64,000 bases of DNA, from assembly GCA_002104905.1 (NCBI GenBank), contig MCFE01000389.1, positions 1 through 64,000 on the forward strand. The letters run 5' to 3'. The position numbers and the translations under genes are program-made. Positions 22,373 to 33,830 of the stretch are shown here, piece after piece. Position 1 is the stretch's first letter, and each line of letters begins with the position of its first letter. This stretch comes from Basidiobolus meristosporus CBS 931.73 (lineage: Eukaryota; Basidiobolomycota; Basidiobolomycetes; Basidiobolales; Basidiobolaceae). The notes below the pieces were generated by a model. It worked only from the letters and a program-made list of their open reading frames with translations, did not search any database and was not told the DNA's origin.

Positions 22373-24963
22373 CGAGCTTGCTTTATCTTAGTTATCCACT
22401 TTGCTCTAGTGCTGTGTCTTTATTCTGGAGAAAGACTGCCTGGTCTACCTGAAGTTACAAAAGACAGAAAAAGTACTACCGCTGCAAAGAACTGCTAGAT
22501 GGGATATATTGTTTTGGAGAAAGAGGCCTTTGCCCTTTAAGAAGACACTAAGCAAAGAAAAAGGTCATATGTCAAGGAGGTCATGTTGGACAGTTTTCAA
22601 ATTATGAAATCTGCAGAAGGATGAAGCTTTGAGAAAATGCGTAATCCCAGCAAGGAGTCCAGATCAATAAGGGGCATATTACATGATATATGTATTAGTG
22701 CTATGATCCTTATTATCACAACATAAAGGAGCTATGTTGATGATCCACATATACCTGGGTTTGCATTAGACTATTTCAGTCAATGAGGTGCCCACATTGC
22801 TGCAGTGAATTTACATAAGTCTGTAGCCACTTGAAATGAAATGATGCGCAAATACTTTGATGCCACCTGCTGCCCTAGTTTGGAGTTGGATATGCAGACA
22901 AATATATGGATCAGCTTGCCCAAACTCTGAGGATCAAAATGATATATAATACCTATATATTTGGCCGAAGATCAGTGATCTCAGACATGCCAACCTGGGA
23001 GTGGTACGCATGATATATCAATGGTACTATTTCCAGTACCAATGATCCTGAGGCCCTGTGAGACACTTATTAGACGAGCTACATGTCTACATCAAGTATC
23101 AGGAACAGTGGGAGGAGATATATCCATATATGTTGAAGCATGGAATTTCTACCGCCATCAAGAAAAGTGCTACCGGAGACCTTGACCAAAGTATATGCTT
23201 ATAGTCTCTGTATACACTAGAGAATATGCATGAAGTACTATCAAGGAGTGTACTAGTTGCCCTACGCTAGTACATATATCACATACATACAGTGATGAAG
23301 GATCATTTATATTAACATGGATCAGATGTTAATCATGCTATTATGATCAGATCAAGTTACTTGCAGCTCCCAGCTACGGGCCAAACTGCAATGATGATAT
23401 CTGCCACCAAGATGCTGAGAGAAATGGCTTTTTAAGGAAGCTTATTTGATCAAATTTGATCAAGCCTGTGAAAAGTTATGCCAGATCCAAATGGATGACC
23501 GATTTGGTTGAAACATCTCAGAATAGATATGTTTTGAAGACAGGAGGTTCCTGAACACTCTGGGAGATCTAACAAACCGTGGATATGCTACCTGCATGGT
23601 CCAGATCTAGATCAATAAGGAAATTCCAGCAACCAGCATCTTTAAGACCAGATATGGAACAAAAACCTACCGCCAATAAGTTGTCAGTTTCTAAATGGAG
23701 TTAGGTGACACCTAAGCAAGATTTGGACTATCTAGCACACTAGATTTGATCCAGTTATCCTACCACACAAGGATAGTGGAGTATTGTTGCTAAGGAAAGC
23801 AGCAAAGCAGTCCAAGAGAACCTACGTACTCAGAGGCAACATCACAATTACGGTGAGCAATGAAGTCAACTTACTTACAGTTGGAGCTAGAGAAGTGGTA
23901 CCAAGGGCCAACCTAAGGGTTATAATGGGTCCAGAAGATCATGGACTTGTCTATTTGCACTGTCAACCGAGCTCTATGCTGGAAAATTCTACCAGAAGTA
24001 ACAGTGACTTATCAGAGCTGTTATGGTAGATTTACGCAATTAGAAAGTGCCAGATCAGGTTGTACTGTTTAAAGCGCAACAGTACATATGAGACCATATC
24101 TATCCTGTTTAGGATGAAACCTCTATGAATAGCTGCCAATCAGGCTGTGGTATCTTGTGATACCAAATCAAGCCTATCAAGATGTAAAGGGAAGATCTCA
24201 ATACTGTAACTGCAATATCAGTCCAAGAAAGTTATGCCTAGATCAGAAGGATATATATGATCTATCTGAGTCAATTTTAGAAGGCAGGAAGCACCAGAAG
24301 ATGTAGCTTCAGTGGGAGTACAATATCCCAGATCAGGAATGAAGAAAAGCTAAGCTAGATACTATTGAAGGCACTAGTCCGGAAGAGGAAATACTTTGTC
24401 AACCGGTGAAGAATAAGGCCACTACAATGCTGACCAATTGTTGGTCTCAGCAGATCATATATGGAGTATATGAGGAAAATTACTATCCAGATCCAGTTAT
24501 GGATATATGGAGGATAGTCTAAGTGAATTAGACTATAGACCGGAACTGTGGATGATCCAGATCTACTGGAGCAAAGAACACATCCTAACTTCGCCAATTA
24601 TTGACCAATTTTACTCAAATAAGAAACAGCAGATAGCCTGAGAACGCAGCTCTCTGATGATACATACTATGCCAGGATTCAATTAGTATATGAAAAGTTT
24701 TACTCCGATCAAATGGATGATACTCATTCATAGATATTTGTGATGAAATCAGAATTCAGACTCAAAGCAATTTGATCTGAAGTATGTAATTAACAGTATG
24801 AACTTATACTTAGTTATTACAGATAATATGCAATCCTTAACATATATTGGAGAATACATTAGTCCAATAGGTTAGATGGTTAATTGCAGGTTTAATTTCA
24901 ACCGCAAGATACACAACACCACAGCAAGTTCATAAGTATATGAATATATTATGTGAGTGGGAG
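22373..24963 (+). other. non-coding interior of the non-autonomous LTR element
   Basis: All six frames are broken at short intervals; no protease, integrase, RT or RNase H motif can be read. It ends in a purine-rich GTGAGTGGGAG right before the 3' LTR. Because the LTRs are almost identical, decay after insertion cannot explain the loss of coding: the interior was already non-coding when it moved. Confidence 0.75.
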
Positions 24964-25312
24964 TGTTGAAATAATTAGGAGTCCACCTAATTATTAATAT
25001 ATTATGAACTAGCACTTAGTGAAATGATATATTTCAGATTATCAACATGAAAATTAGTTTGTAAGATATTTACTAATTATTAGGAATTAGAGAAGTACAG
25101 AATTTTAGGAAAATCTGAAACTTGTCCAAATGAGCCGAAACTTGGCACATGTACTCCTGAGACTCCCCTAATAATGACCAAATAGTTGCATTTACGTAGT
25201 TCTGCAATAAGTATAAATACTGTGTTGCAACTCAATAAAACATCAAGTGAATATCATGTAAATCTTCTAATTCTCCAATTCACTTCCAATATATCTCTCT
25301 AATATTTCAACA
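24964..25312 (+). repeat. 3' LTR of the non-autonomous element, 349 bp
   Basis: Colinear with the 5' LTR over its full length with a single substitution seen; followed by CACTC at 25,313-25,317. Confidence 0.95.
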
Positions 25313-25374
25313 CACTCTCTACTACTATGATCAATGGCACAATGGAACAAGTCTAATACCTTAATCTAAATTTT

Positions 25375-26920
25375 CATCACAACAATGTTGAAGTGGCTTT
25401 TGATTGGTTCCCGGCCAATTTGCTCACTTTCTGATTGCTGATACTCTATTGCCTCCTACATTTGTGTGCATTGATTAGCTTTTGCCTCTTTTTCACACTC
25501 CTTACTTCCTGACTCAACTGTTTCTCTTATTTTTCATGTGTGCAAACAGATTTATTTCTGTTGAAACTTCAGTTGTACCTCAACTGCCAGCTGTAGTGAC
25601 CTATACAAGTCCCTATGCACTACATTATTACTAAGCCCAACCTCACACTCAACAAATTACTTCATTAAAAGCAACCACTCAATAAGTATTTTGCTGTAGG
25701 GCTCTGGTTCCACAACTTTGGTGGGAGCCCAAGGGCTTTATGCCACTGTTCATTCACTGGTTCCTGCATGTCCTGGTCTTCAGCCAGTACTGCAAGGTTT
25801 AGCACCTCATCTGCTAGTGTTTACAATAAATCCTTGCAATATTTCAGTGTGCTTTCTTGAGCACTGCTCTTGAAGAAGTGCTGCAACCTCTTGGTGTGCC
25901 TATTAATGTTCCAAAATTTCACTGAAGGCATTGTGGTAGTCTTTTGAGCACATGACATTGTAGCCTTGTCTGTCAGTGGGATATCCACTCTGTCAACAAT
26001 GGAGGATGTGGAGGCTGTGGTATACAAATTGCCATTTTCAGCATACTCATCTACCTTGCTGGAGTTTAGCTCAACTGGCTGGGCTTCCAACTCTTATGAA
26101 AGCAGCTTATTCAGTCAGGTCTGGGCTTGCGGCATTAATTTGTTAGAACTGCAGTTCTTTTGCATGCCTCCCTGTCTCAGGCTAGGTAGAGATTTTTCAC
26201 AAGAGTTGGAAGCACAGCCAGTTGAGCTACACTCCAGCAAGGTAGATGAGTTCACTGAAAAAGGCAATTTGTATACCACAGCCTCTACATCCTCCATTGT
26301 TGACAGAGTGGATATCCCACTGACAGACAAGGCTACAATGTCATGTGCTCAAAAGACTACCACAATGCCTTCAGTGAAATTTTGGAACATTAATAGGCAC
26401 ACCAAAAGGTTGCAGCACTTCTTCAAGAGCAGTGCTCAAGAAAGCACACTGAAATATTGCAAGGATTTATTGTAAACACTAGCAGATGAGGTGCTAAACC
26501 TTGCAGTACTGGCTGAAGACCAGGACATGTGGGAACCAGTGAATGAGCAGTAGCATAGAGCCATTAGACTTCTGCAAAGGTTACAGAACCAGTGCATAGA
26601 GCAGAAATACTTATTGAGTGATGGACTTTAATAGAGTTCCTTGTTTAGTGTGGGGTTGGGCTTAATGTAAGTGTAATGTATAGGGACTTATATAGGTCAC
26701 CACAATGGGCAATTGAGGTACAACTGAAGCTTCAATGGAAATAAATCAATTTGTACAGATGAAAACTAAGAGAAACAGTTGAGTCAGGAAGTAAGGAGTG
26801 TGTAAAAGAGGCAATAGCCAATCAATGCACACAAATGTTGGATCCAATAGAGCATCTGGGTTCAGAAAGTGAGCAAGTTGGCTGGGAACCAATCAAAAGC
26901 CACTTGTACATTGTTGTGAC
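25375..26920. repeat. large inverted repeat (arms about 725 bp, loop about 95 bp) of accessory-gene sequence
   Basis: Positions 25,375-26,100 and 26,196-26,920 are reverse complements of each other. Near the centre the match is close enough that a 45-residue peptide (MSCAQKTTTMPS... to ...KYCKDLL) is encoded identically by both arms on opposite strands. The arms derive from the 3' part of the accessory gene seen at 34,580-35,640. The transcript of either strand could fold into a long hairpin. Confidence 0.85.
26196..26640 (+). pseudogene. accessory-gene C-terminal region, right arm
   Basis: The plus frame carries VDIPLTDKATM, VKFWNINRHTKRLQHFFKSSAQE and, after a stop at 26,473, LADEVLNLAVLAEDQDMWEPVNEQ. 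The same blocks occur on the minus strand at 25,821-26,070 and at 34,950-35,200. This looks like the conserved C-terminal domain of the accessory protein; I do not recognise it. Confidence 0.5.
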
Positions 26921-27336
26921 AAATATCTTGACCAAGTTATTGTGAAATCTGGGGTGCAACTATTTTTTAACAGTCTCTAGATGGTGTCCTCATGGGATCA
27001 ATACCTCTTAGTCACAGGACTTTAACTTTGTGATGGGTTTTTGACAGGATCATCTCAATAATTTTTCATAGGGTTATGTGGGCCTTGTCTCTGGATATTA
27101 TTTCCATACTTCAGAGACTGTATGGTGTTCTTCTACTTTTACATCAGGAAATGGCTTAACCCTTGATTATGAAATTAAGCTTCTTTAGCTCCTACCTTGC
27201 ACAAAAGATACTGCATTCTCAGCATGGGATGTTGACTACTCTGCATGCATTATCCACTCATCCTATCTCTAGAATATTCCCTGATTTCTCCAGGCCATTG
27301 TATCTATAGCATCAGCCACTCTACCTAATTACCTCA

Positions 27337-27665
27337 TTAATACTCTGGTATGAGCTGACAGATACTTGCAAGTACTGGTGGTGGTGATATTGGAATGATC
27401 ATTTGTTGAATCTCTACTGGAGGTAATGCATTTAATACATCCTCATCAGACTGAGCATGATTGGCAGTTTGCAGCTCTGCAAAGGTTAATTCACTACTAG
27501 TGTGAGAGCCCAAGGAGTCAGTTTCATTACCTTCTATGGGCATAATGTCAACATTGTTCTTTTGGATGTAGTCTTGCTTGTTGTACAAAATGCCATGCAA
27601 ATTGCTACCTAACTATACTTCTGCAGAGTTGTGTGGAGGGCTCAGTTGGGAACTAAATACCTTGA
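27337..27665 (-). pseudogene. accessory ORF of Plavaka-type element, copy 3 (N-terminal part)
   Basis: On the minus strand the damaged start reads MSPQKIKSRYL, then after frame breaks GNETDSLGSHTSSELTFAELQTANHAQSDEDV, PPVEIQQMIIPISPPPVLAS. It parallels the accessory ORFs at 9,523 and 21,190 and is more degraded. Upstream (higher coordinates) the spacer toward the transposase resumes after nested insertions at 32,931, keeping the head-to-head layout. Confidence 0.55.
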
Positions 27666-27738
27666 TTTTATTTTTTGTGGGGACATAAATGAAAGTGAAT
27701 CAAGCCAATAGGGATATTGTGCTCTATATACATATGTA

Positions 27739-28276
27739 TGTGGTGAGGTTGTATATATGTCCATGGGAGAGATATGTTCAATATTTCTCAATTGTTTTGT
27801 GTACTGGGTGTTCATCAGGTGCAATAACCTCTGTCAAATATTTGCTAGAAATTCTTAGGTCTTTTCTCTACTTTAATGTGAAGGGGAATAAAGTCACAAG
27901 CTTGTCAGGAGAAAAGTATTGAGCTACAATGCCCAACTTAATAGGGGTTGTATCAGAAGTATGTGCTCAGCTTAGCATCCTCTGAAACAGCAATATACTA
28001 AAGCTCCCAAAGTCAAAGCAACTATAGACTCCACCTGCAGAGACTTGATAAGAATGAATCTACAATCAATAGTTACAAGGTGAGAAAAGCATCTTTGCCT
28101 GGACAAGAACAAACTTGGATAAGAATCAAATGTACTCAAAGATATCTACCTTGAGTGTTCCTCACAGGTAGTGACTTCAAGGTAAATTGGCTGTCTGCAA
28201 GGTTTCCTAGGAGTGTCCTGTGGTCTGGGACTGGACATTTAGTTGGCAATAGATAGCAATGATCACACTAATCAAC
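27739..28276 (-). repeat. gypsy D LTR fragment (left piece), inserted in Plavaka copy 3
   Basis: It begins TGTGGTGAGG, the reverse complement of the gypsy D LTR end, and follows the solo LTR at 44,940 until ATCAAC at 28,276, where copia A enters. The rest of the LTR resumes at 32,836. Confidence 0.8.
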
Positions 28277-28623
28277 TGTTTTAAGAGTCTTGGAGATATT
28301 GGAAGTGATTAGGAGAAAAAGTAGATTATATGCTTTTCACTTAGTGATTTATTGAGTGTAAAAGTAGCATTTATACTTTTACATGGTCTTAGCACTACAA
28401 ACATGTAGAATAGGTTACAAAAGGTCCCAACAAGACATGTACAAAGTTGGGGCTGTTTGGACAACTTTGAGAATCTTCATGTTCTGGCAACCTGGTATTT
28501 TGTGAAAATATTTCAAGTAAATCCCAACAAGGAATTTGGTTAGTATTCCCTAGGATTTGAAGGTAATGATCTAAGTGACCATGTTAGGTGAGTGTTTAGG
28601 TGGAATTCCAAATTTTTACAACA
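28277..28623 (-). repeat. copia A 3' LTR, 347 bp
   Basis: On the plus strand it reads TGTTTTAAGAGTC to TTTTTACAACA; adjacent is CTCCCAC, the complement of the GTGGGAG purine tract. It aligns with the LTRs of copia B and with the solo LTR at 43,998. Confidence 0.88.
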
Positions 28624-28639
28624 CTCCCACACAGCTAAA

Positions 28640-31600
28640 TGCTCATACTGACTAGTCCCAATCTTGACCTAAGATACTCAAATTTGTCTTTATCTCACGG
28701 TCTTGTAAATATGGCTGCAATCATTTTATCCAAAGGACAGTAAACTAAGCTGACTAGCCTATTCTCTGTAGCTTCACCTATGGAATGATGCTTAATATCT
28801 ATGTGCCTATTCCTATCATGAGAAGCTGGATTTCTACCTAATTGTGTACATCCTTAGTCATCTTGAAATTAAGTAAGAGGCATTTTTGACATAGGCCTAA
28901 ATCTTTAAAAGGTTTCCTTAACCACATTGCTTCTTTTGCAGATTCACGGACTGCCATATACTCTGACTCTATAGTGAAGAGTGCTACAATTGGTTGCTTT
29001 CTTGAATTCCATGATATTGCTCCATCATAGTAAAGGATGGTGTATCCTGTAATGGATCTTCTGTCTTCTGAATTTTGTACCCAATGAGCATCAGAGTGTC
29101 TCACAAGTTGCTGTTCTGAGCTCTTACAAGTGTATCTTAAGCCAATATCAGCAGCTCCTTCTAGGAATCTTAAAATCTGCTCAACTGCTGCAACATGATC
29201 AGATCCATGGTTCTGATTGTGTTGGCTGACAACTCCTACTGAATATCAGATATTTGGACATGTGCAAGCATGATATACATTAAACTACCAACTTTAGATT
29301 GATAAGGAAAGTCAGGACTTTCAGATGGTACTAAGCTCTCTAAATTTGATTGAGTTTTGACCAAGCTGAGGTTTGTCTCCATTGGGGTAGCTGCCAGGTT
29401 ACAGTCTTCCATTTGGTACTTCTTTGGAATATCTTGAATATACCTGGATTGGCTTAGGATGATAGTCTGGGTAATTCTGTCTTTGGAGAACTTTATCCCT
29501 AATTAGTAACTGAGTTCTCCTAGATTGGACATCTTGAACTCCTTAGATAGGCTGGATTTAGTGTCTTCGGTTATTGCAAGGATATTAGAGGCTATAGTAA
29601 TGTCATCCACATATAGTGCTAATAGAACTGGATTTGCTCTATTTGGCTCATAGTAAGTGCTATAGTCAGCATTGCTGCTTTGAAACTCAAAGATTCCAAA
29701 TAAAATCTATTTTGCAATTCCAGGTTCTTGGTGATTGTTTGAGACCACATAGGGATTTTTTAAGCGTACAGACCAAGTGGGGGTTTTCTTAGCCAGCAAA
29801 CCCATCAGGCTGGTCCATTTACATGCCCTCTTCAAGTTCTCCATTCAAAATGCAGTTTCACATCCACTTGATGAATAAGAAATTTGTATTTGGCTGCAAT
29901 AGCCAATATTGATCTGATGGACTTAAACTTGGCTAATGGTGCAAAGGTCTCAGTATAGTCCAGTTCTTTTGCTTGAGAGTATCCTTAAGCCACAATTCTT
30001 ACTTTACATCTTTTGATTCTACCATCAGCCTTGTATTTGGTCTGAAAGACCCATCTCCATCCAAATGATTTTTGGTTGATTGGTAATTTGACTAAGTCCC
30101 AAGTTTGATTTTCCATTAGGGCCTGATATTCCTCAGTCATTGCAGATCTCCAAAACTTTGTCTGAAGGCTATTTAGCACTTCTTTACAGTTGGGGGCTCA
30201 TCAATATGGACTGAATAGGGATGGGCCAAATCTGTGCTGTCATTGATATAGTTATTTGGGCTTTTTCTTATCCATGTAGATCTCTGGGCATTTGATACTG
30301 GAAAGTTCATGGCTGGAATATTCCTGGACACTGATTCAGGCTGAACTACAGTTTTAGTGTCCTCTGGAGTGAAAATCCTTCATTGTTTTGCTCTGATTCA
30401 ATCTTGACAATTGGTGTACCTGAGATCAAATTCTTGTCATCATCTGATGTCATTTTTTGTAAAAATTTTGAACTTTCATCAAACAACACATACCTGGACT
30501 TGCTTAGCTACTTTGCTTTGGTATTTTAGAGTGTGTATGCTCTACTATCATTGCAGTAGCTCAATTATATGCACATTACACTTTTTAGCTTAAATTTTAA
30601 CTGATCTCTAGGCTGCTTCAGGGTATATGCTGTACACCCTAGTATTCTTAGATGTTCTGCACTTAGTCTGTATCCATACTACGCATCAAATGAAGTGTAA
30701 TCACAAAGTATTCTGCTATAACCCCTACTTCTAAGGTATACAGCTGTGGCAACTGATTGCACCCAAAAATCACAGGATAATCTTTCATCATGGATCAAAA
30801 ATCTTGCCATATCAATTATTGATCTGTTGGCACATTCTGCAACTCCATTTTGCTGTGGGGAGTATGGCACAGTAGTCTCTTGCTTTATCCAATGAGTTTT
30901 GCAGAAGTGGATGAAGAGTTTTAAGGTATATTCTCCACCATTGTCAGAGCGTATTTTCTTGATTTTTTCACCAGTTTCCCTCTCCACCATTGCTTTAAGC
31001 TCCCTGAGCATAGACACAGCTTCTTCCTTTCTCTTCATGAAGTAGACCAATCTGTATCTTGTATTGTCATCTACAAAAGTGATTAATTACTTCATCCTGC
31101 CCATGGATAAATTTTGCATGAGTCCCCACAGATATGAGTGAACTAATTCTAATTTTTTCTTTGTATTGCTTAGCCAGAGCTCTTGAATGGTTCCCTGCCA
31201 TGTTTTCTGTATATGCTGGCTTCACAGTACTCCAAATTATCTGGGGATTGGTTCTTGCTCTGGAAATTTGCTAATTTTTCATCCTTTGCATAAATAATCA
31301 AAATTGATTTGTCCAAATCTCCTATACCCAAGAATTAGTGTTTCTTCTTTTAAATTACTTACATTGGCTTCCACAAGTGAAAAAATATAAGTCAGCTTAT
31401 ACAGATTCTGAGCTCTGAGACCTGAAGCAATATAAGCGCCATTTTGATCAGTGATCCTGCATCCAGAGTTGTCAATGCTAAAACTGGGTCTTTCTGCCAT
31501 GGCCTTGCTTACAGATGGTAGGTACTTGACTATTTCTGGTACATAGCTTAGTGATTGAAAGGTCAGTTTATAGCTTCCTTCACTGCTACTAAGGTTTAGT

Positions 31601-32566
31601 TGGAGAGTTCCTTCCCCCACTGCAACCCATGTTCTATTATCACCCATAAAACCTTGTTAATTAGAATATCTTGATATTGGGTAAAAAGTTGTATTTGCTG
31701 TATAAAGTGTTGAGATGCTCCAGAATCAGTGTATCTCATCTGCAAATCCTTGTTTGTGGTCACATTTAGTGCAGATATGAAAAGTCCGTCATCAGTTGTT
31801 GCAGCATTTTGATATTCAGGCTGCCTTTGGTTATTATCTCTCTTTTTGAGACACAGGTTGGACATGTGTCCTTTCCTTTTGCTATAGCGGCAAAGCAGGT
31901 TGTTGCTGTCATTTTAGGGTCTTAGGTACCTTCTTTGTAGGTTATCATAGCTTATTAAAGCATTTTCTTCTTCCTTTGTATTGGCGCTCAATTTTCATAA
32001 TTTTTCCTCTAGGAGCCTTCCACATATTGATATAAGCTCAAATCTTCAGTTCTGGACTCTAGTGCCAATACAGAGCCCTGAAGCCTGTCTGTCAGGCTAT
32101 TCAGAATGGTTGCTATCACATCCTCATTGGTAGTTGGTACACACACAGATTCCATCTCATCCACCAGCAGGGTAACTTGATTAAACAGATATATTATTTC
32201 TTCTCCTGGCTGCATCTTTGTAGCAAGAAATTTTTGCCTCATATACATTTTCTTAGAAGCCAAGCATGACTAGTAGGTGTCTTCTAATGCCTTCCAGGCA
32301 TTCTTAGCCATTTTTGCTCTTGATCATTAAATTAGCAATCTGTCCTTAATATTAAGGCAAATGCAATTAAAGGCACCTTGTTATTTCTTCTGGTACTTTT
32401 AGGCTCCCTCTCCCATGTTCTTAGGAGAAATTTCTTCTCCCATGACAATATCCCAAAGGCCTCTTTCTTGTAACAGCATCTTCCTCTTCACCTTCCACAC
32501 TTAGTAGTCAGATCTATCCAACTTTTCAGCAGAGGGAAAAACCCCAGTTATAGCAGTTGTAGACAT
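28640..32566 (-). pseudogene. copia A gag-pol remnant
   Basis: From 32,566 downward: gag start MSTTAITGVFPSAEKLDRSDY then a stop; a UBN2-type gag block MYMRQKFLATKMQPGEEI at 32,009-32,263; a damaged CCHC region near 31,870; protease/pre-integrase at 31,279-31,865; integrase core with IRSDNGGEY and SPQQNGVAECANRSI at 30,679-31,050; RT start WRSAMTEEYQALMENQTWDLV at 29,985-30,179; RNase H with WNSRKQPIVALFTIESEYMA at 28,838-29,104. The order gag-protease-integrase-RT-RNase H is that of copia. Dozens of stops and frameshifts separate the pieces. Confidence 0.9.
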
Positions 32567-32583
32567 TGCTGAGTGACAGCTTG

Positions 32584-32595
32584 GGGCTCATAGCC
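32584..32595 (-). promoter_or_regulatory. copia A primer-binding site (tRNA-Met anticodon type)
   Basis: The minus strand reads GGCTATGAGCCC directly after the 5' LTR, identical in its first 12 bases to the site in the non-autonomous element at 22,361. The gag ATG follows after only about 30 bases. Confidence 0.7.
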
Positions 32596-32835
32596 TTTTG
32601 TAAGAATCTTGGATATATTGCAAGTGATTGGGAGAACAAGTAGATCTTGTGGCTTTTACTTAATGATTTATTGAATGCAAAAGTAGTACTTGTACTTTTG
32701 CATGGTCTTGGTATTATTAGCATGTAGAATAAGCTAAGGAAGGTCCCAAGAGCATGTGTGCAAGGTTGAGGGCTGCTTAGACAACTTTGAGAATTTTCAT
32801 GTTATTGGTAGATGGTTTTTTGGTAAAAAAACACA
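32596..32835 (-). repeat. copia A 5' LTR, truncated
   Basis: It aligns with about 240 bases of the 3' LTR; the end (expected TGTTGTAAAA on the minus strand) is missing and gypsy D LTR sequence begins instead. Confidence 0.8.
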
Positions 32836-32930
32836 TGGAATAAAACTAAAATATAGGTGGAAGAAAACATAGCAGTCAAAAGTATGGAAATGAGAACATC
32901 TGTCAGTAAGTATCTCCATGACCCCACTGC
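32836..32930 (-). repeat. gypsy D LTR fragment (right piece)
   Basis: GGAATAAAACTAAAATA and GAGAACATCTGTCAGT followed by CCCCACTGC match the outer end of the gypsy D LTR (45,905-46,010). After it, Plavaka copy 3 spacer sequence resumes. Confidence 0.7.
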
Positions 32931-33830
32931 TGTGGTGCAACAACTTTATTTACAATGATTACCTTAGGGTGTCATCATTGAATCTTACATTCCTGTAGGT
33001 TCAATGTTTCATATACAGGACTATCTGCAACTTATCAGAATATTGACAAAAAAGTGATAACATTGCATTACATTATTTAGTATCACACTGATTACCCCAT
33101 GCAAAGGACTACTTTGATTCAGTTCAGAAAGAAAAGTGAAAATGACCATGTGGCTTTTGTAATAATGCTCTCAGTCATGCAGCATGCAGATAGTATAAGA
33201 AGTATAACAAGGATCAAGGCCTATGCTTTGCCACACAAGTCATATTTGGCCATTGATCAATCACTAAAGTACTACCTAATATTTTGCAAGCCATTTGGTA
33301 CTTCTTCAACAGTACCTGGCTGTACTTGCCACCTTGTACAAACTGAGTCAGGTGAGCTTTTAACATCTTCTAGCTAACCTCAAACTTTTAAATAAGACCT
33401 GTAGAGTGTTAGCACTACTGAAGAAGGCACACTGATGTGTTGTGAGACTATCTCCCATCAAAGTGGTACCCTGCATATTCTCAGCAAAATCCCAATATCC
33501 AAAGAGAAAACAAACATGTAGAAATGCCAAGGATTCCTTACAGAACTAGTTAAGGACAAAAGTACTCTTATTGACAAATGATGTGCTGTTGTGGCTGCAG
33601 AACAGTGTGTCTCCACCAATATTTAACAGTGACTTGAGGATTTATTGATACTTTTTGCAAGAATCATTACAGGATGTAACTTCCACATAGATAGTACAAA
33701 TGGACAACTGACATGCAGCTAGCAATAAGTGACCAGACACTTTCCTGATAACATCATGTGTCAATAGTTATGTAGCATTCATATTGAATAATGACAACAC
33801 TGCAGGTGTCTAACTTGTCCAGAACCAAAA
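32931..33830 (+). pseudogene. transposase 5' region, Plavaka copy 3
   Basis: The sequence matches the reverse complement of 9,054-9,450 (for example CATCTTACATTC and a block encoding HADSIRSITRI...LPHKSY). The frame at 33,099-33,377 holds this block. The later part, 33,490-33,830, is repeated at 35,750-36,065, so the element is partly duplicated around the accessory-gene block. Confidence 0.6.

Larger units (their letters stand above)
22012..25312 (+). mobile_element. young non-autonomous LTR retrotransposon (LARD-like), copia-related
   Basis: Two direct 349-base LTRs (22,012-22,360 and 24,964-25,312) enclose 2,603 bases. The 5-base sequence CACTC precedes the first LTR and follows the second, a perfect target site duplication. 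I find one difference between the LTRs (GAGAATTAG versus GAAAATTAG). The interior has a binding site GGCTATGAGCCC and a purine tract before the 3' LTR, but no gag or pol: the longest open frame is about 80 codons. The LTR ends, PBS and GTGAGTGGGAG tract match the copia elements at 28 and 38 kb, so their machinery is the likely source of mobility. Strand is given by the PBS and purine tract. Confidence 0.92.
21839..25354. repeat. foldback MITE split by the non-autonomous LTR element
   Basis: The left terminus AGCTTGTTCCAT at 21,839 and right terminus ATGGAACAAGTCT ending at 25,354 are the inverted ends of the MITE family. Between them only 21,839-22,011 and 25,313-25,354 are MITE; the rest is the LTR element. 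The left part carries the family's repeated AGTGCC motifs. Flanking AATA on both sides may be the MITE's own target duplication. Confidence 0.6.
28277..32835 (-). mobile_element. Ty1/copia element A, nested inside a gypsy D LTR
   Basis: Minus-strand element with a 3' LTR at 28,277-28,623, a decayed gag-pol and a truncated 5' LTR at 32,596-32,835. Its flanks are the two parts of one gypsy D LTR: ATCAAC on the left, and GGAATAAAACTAAA on the right. Part of the host LTR and the outer end of the copia 5' LTR are deleted at the right junction, so no target duplication remains. Confidence 0.85.

Noticed and set aside
23784-24029. 81-codon frame in the non-autonomous LTR element as a gag relic
   Set aside because: No gag or nucleocapsid motif and length expected by chance.
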